Positions 63,447 to 64,000 of a stretch of 64,000 nucleotides of DNA are shown piece by piece; position 1 is the stretch's first letter, and each line of letters starts with the position of its first letter. This stretch comes from Agapetus fuscipes (lineage: Eukaryota > Arthropoda > Insecta > Trichoptera > Glossosomatidae). A program made the translations under genes and the position numbers. The stretch spans positions 19,838,347 to 19,902,346 of the forward strand of contig OX637337.1 of NCBI GenBank assembly GCA_951799405.1, in the 5' to 3' direction. The notes beneath the pieces are model-generated. The model saw nothing but the letters and a program-made list of their open reading frames with translations, was not told the origin of the DNA and did no database searches.

Positions 63447-64000
63447 TAATTTATTGATAAAATACTATACGTATGTTTCAACGTCATGTTTTATACGTAG
63501 ATAGATGTATTATTGCATAGATGTTAGCTGTACAAAAAGCTCGTGAGACAGGGATGAAGGATACGTATTGGGGGTTGGAGTGACAGAGAGGGTTGATCGC
63601 TAGGCGACGCGAAACGGTTGCCAAGGGATGCTCTACGAGGGTGAAGAATATCGACTATATTGTGAAGATTTTTTTTGTACGGGTGACTTTTTATTTTAAT
63701 TTAATTTAATAATTCACATTTAAGCCCTCCAAAAAATAATTTTGTATTTAAGTATATTTTGTTTGGTTTGTGTATTAACACTGTGAAAAGTAATTGTTAA
63801 TCCTTTCTATTTCCGTTAATCCAATATAAATTTGCAAAACCTGCCCCTGTAGATTTGATGTAACCCCTGTTTCAGGTAATAACGGCAAATTTTGCAAGGT
63901 GTAGCCCATTTGAGTTTTGGGTTTTTATTATTTAAGTACATAGGTACACAGGCAGAAATGTCTACGAGTGCAAACGCAAACTCGCAAGCTTGTAGGCGTG
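63447..64000 (+). repeat. Direct repeat, right copy (runs off the window)
   Basis: Perfect copy of 59427-59980, including the start of a LINE-A tail (63858 onward). The end is not visible. Confidence 0.95.
63858..64000 (+). mobile_element. LINE-A 3' tail copy (17), cut by window end
   Basis: Same sequence as 59838-59980, as part of the direct repeat. Confidence 0.7.

Noticed and set aside
1..64000. CRISPR arrays, bacterial operons, rRNA genes
   Set aside because: Nothing of the kind is present; gene structure is eukaryotic with introns.

Overview
The window looks like insect genomic DNA, most likely from a moth or butterfly. It is AT-rich, it carries two neural-cadherin genes of the invertebrate (non-chordate classic) type, and it is packed with short TAGGTAGGTAC-like stretches and arthropod-type transposable elements. 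The order Lepidoptera is an inference from general sequence texture. The insect assignment rests on the cadherins, which I compared from memory with Drosophila CadN.

Layout. (1) Positions 1922-13783, plus strand: the 3' part of an N-cadherin gene in six exons. It encodes the last cadherin repeats, the EGF and laminin-G modules, the transmembrane segment and the catenin-binding tail, and its start lies upstream of the window. Its introns hold CR1-like LINE fragments and copies of a very abundant ~250-bp repeat. (2) Positions 13784-46638: about 33 kb without a host coding gene, filled with LINEs, MITEs, fold-back elements and tRNA-derived SINE-like pieces. It includes a well-preserved RTE-like LINE at 16126-18703 with 11-bp target-site duplications. 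A GC-rich patch at 27.3 kb carries an Inr plus DPE at exact spacing and a splice donor, and may be the promoter and first exon of the next gene. (3) Positions 46639-48065: the first coding exon of a second N-cadherin gene in the same orientation, with a signal peptide, cadherin repeats and a basic cleavage site. Its next exon lies beyond the window, so the two genes form a head-to-tail pair. (4) Positions 48830-50412: a decayed DNA transposon with CACTG ends and a TTA duplication. (5) Positions 52024-55001: a compact LTR retrotransposon on the minus strand with two 456-bp LTRs identical by eye. Its only ORF is not gag-pol but a SAP/gag-like N-terminus fused to what looks like a captured intron-less copy of the host chromatin gene DEK. 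This is the most unusual object here. (6) Positions 59427-64000: a 5'-truncated LINE with RT and RNase H, flanked by perfect direct repeats of at least 554 bp exactly 4020 bp apart.

The cadherins are homophilic adhesion receptors that link neighbouring neurons to beta-catenin and actin. Everything else is mobile-element traffic in their introns and the spacer. The ~250-bp repeat that first looks like a SINE occurs twice directly downstream of a LINE RT C-terminus in the same orientation, so it is probably that LINE's 3' UTR. Five unrelated fold-back loci share a hammerhead-like signature: YTGANRAN, a stem-loop, then GAAA.
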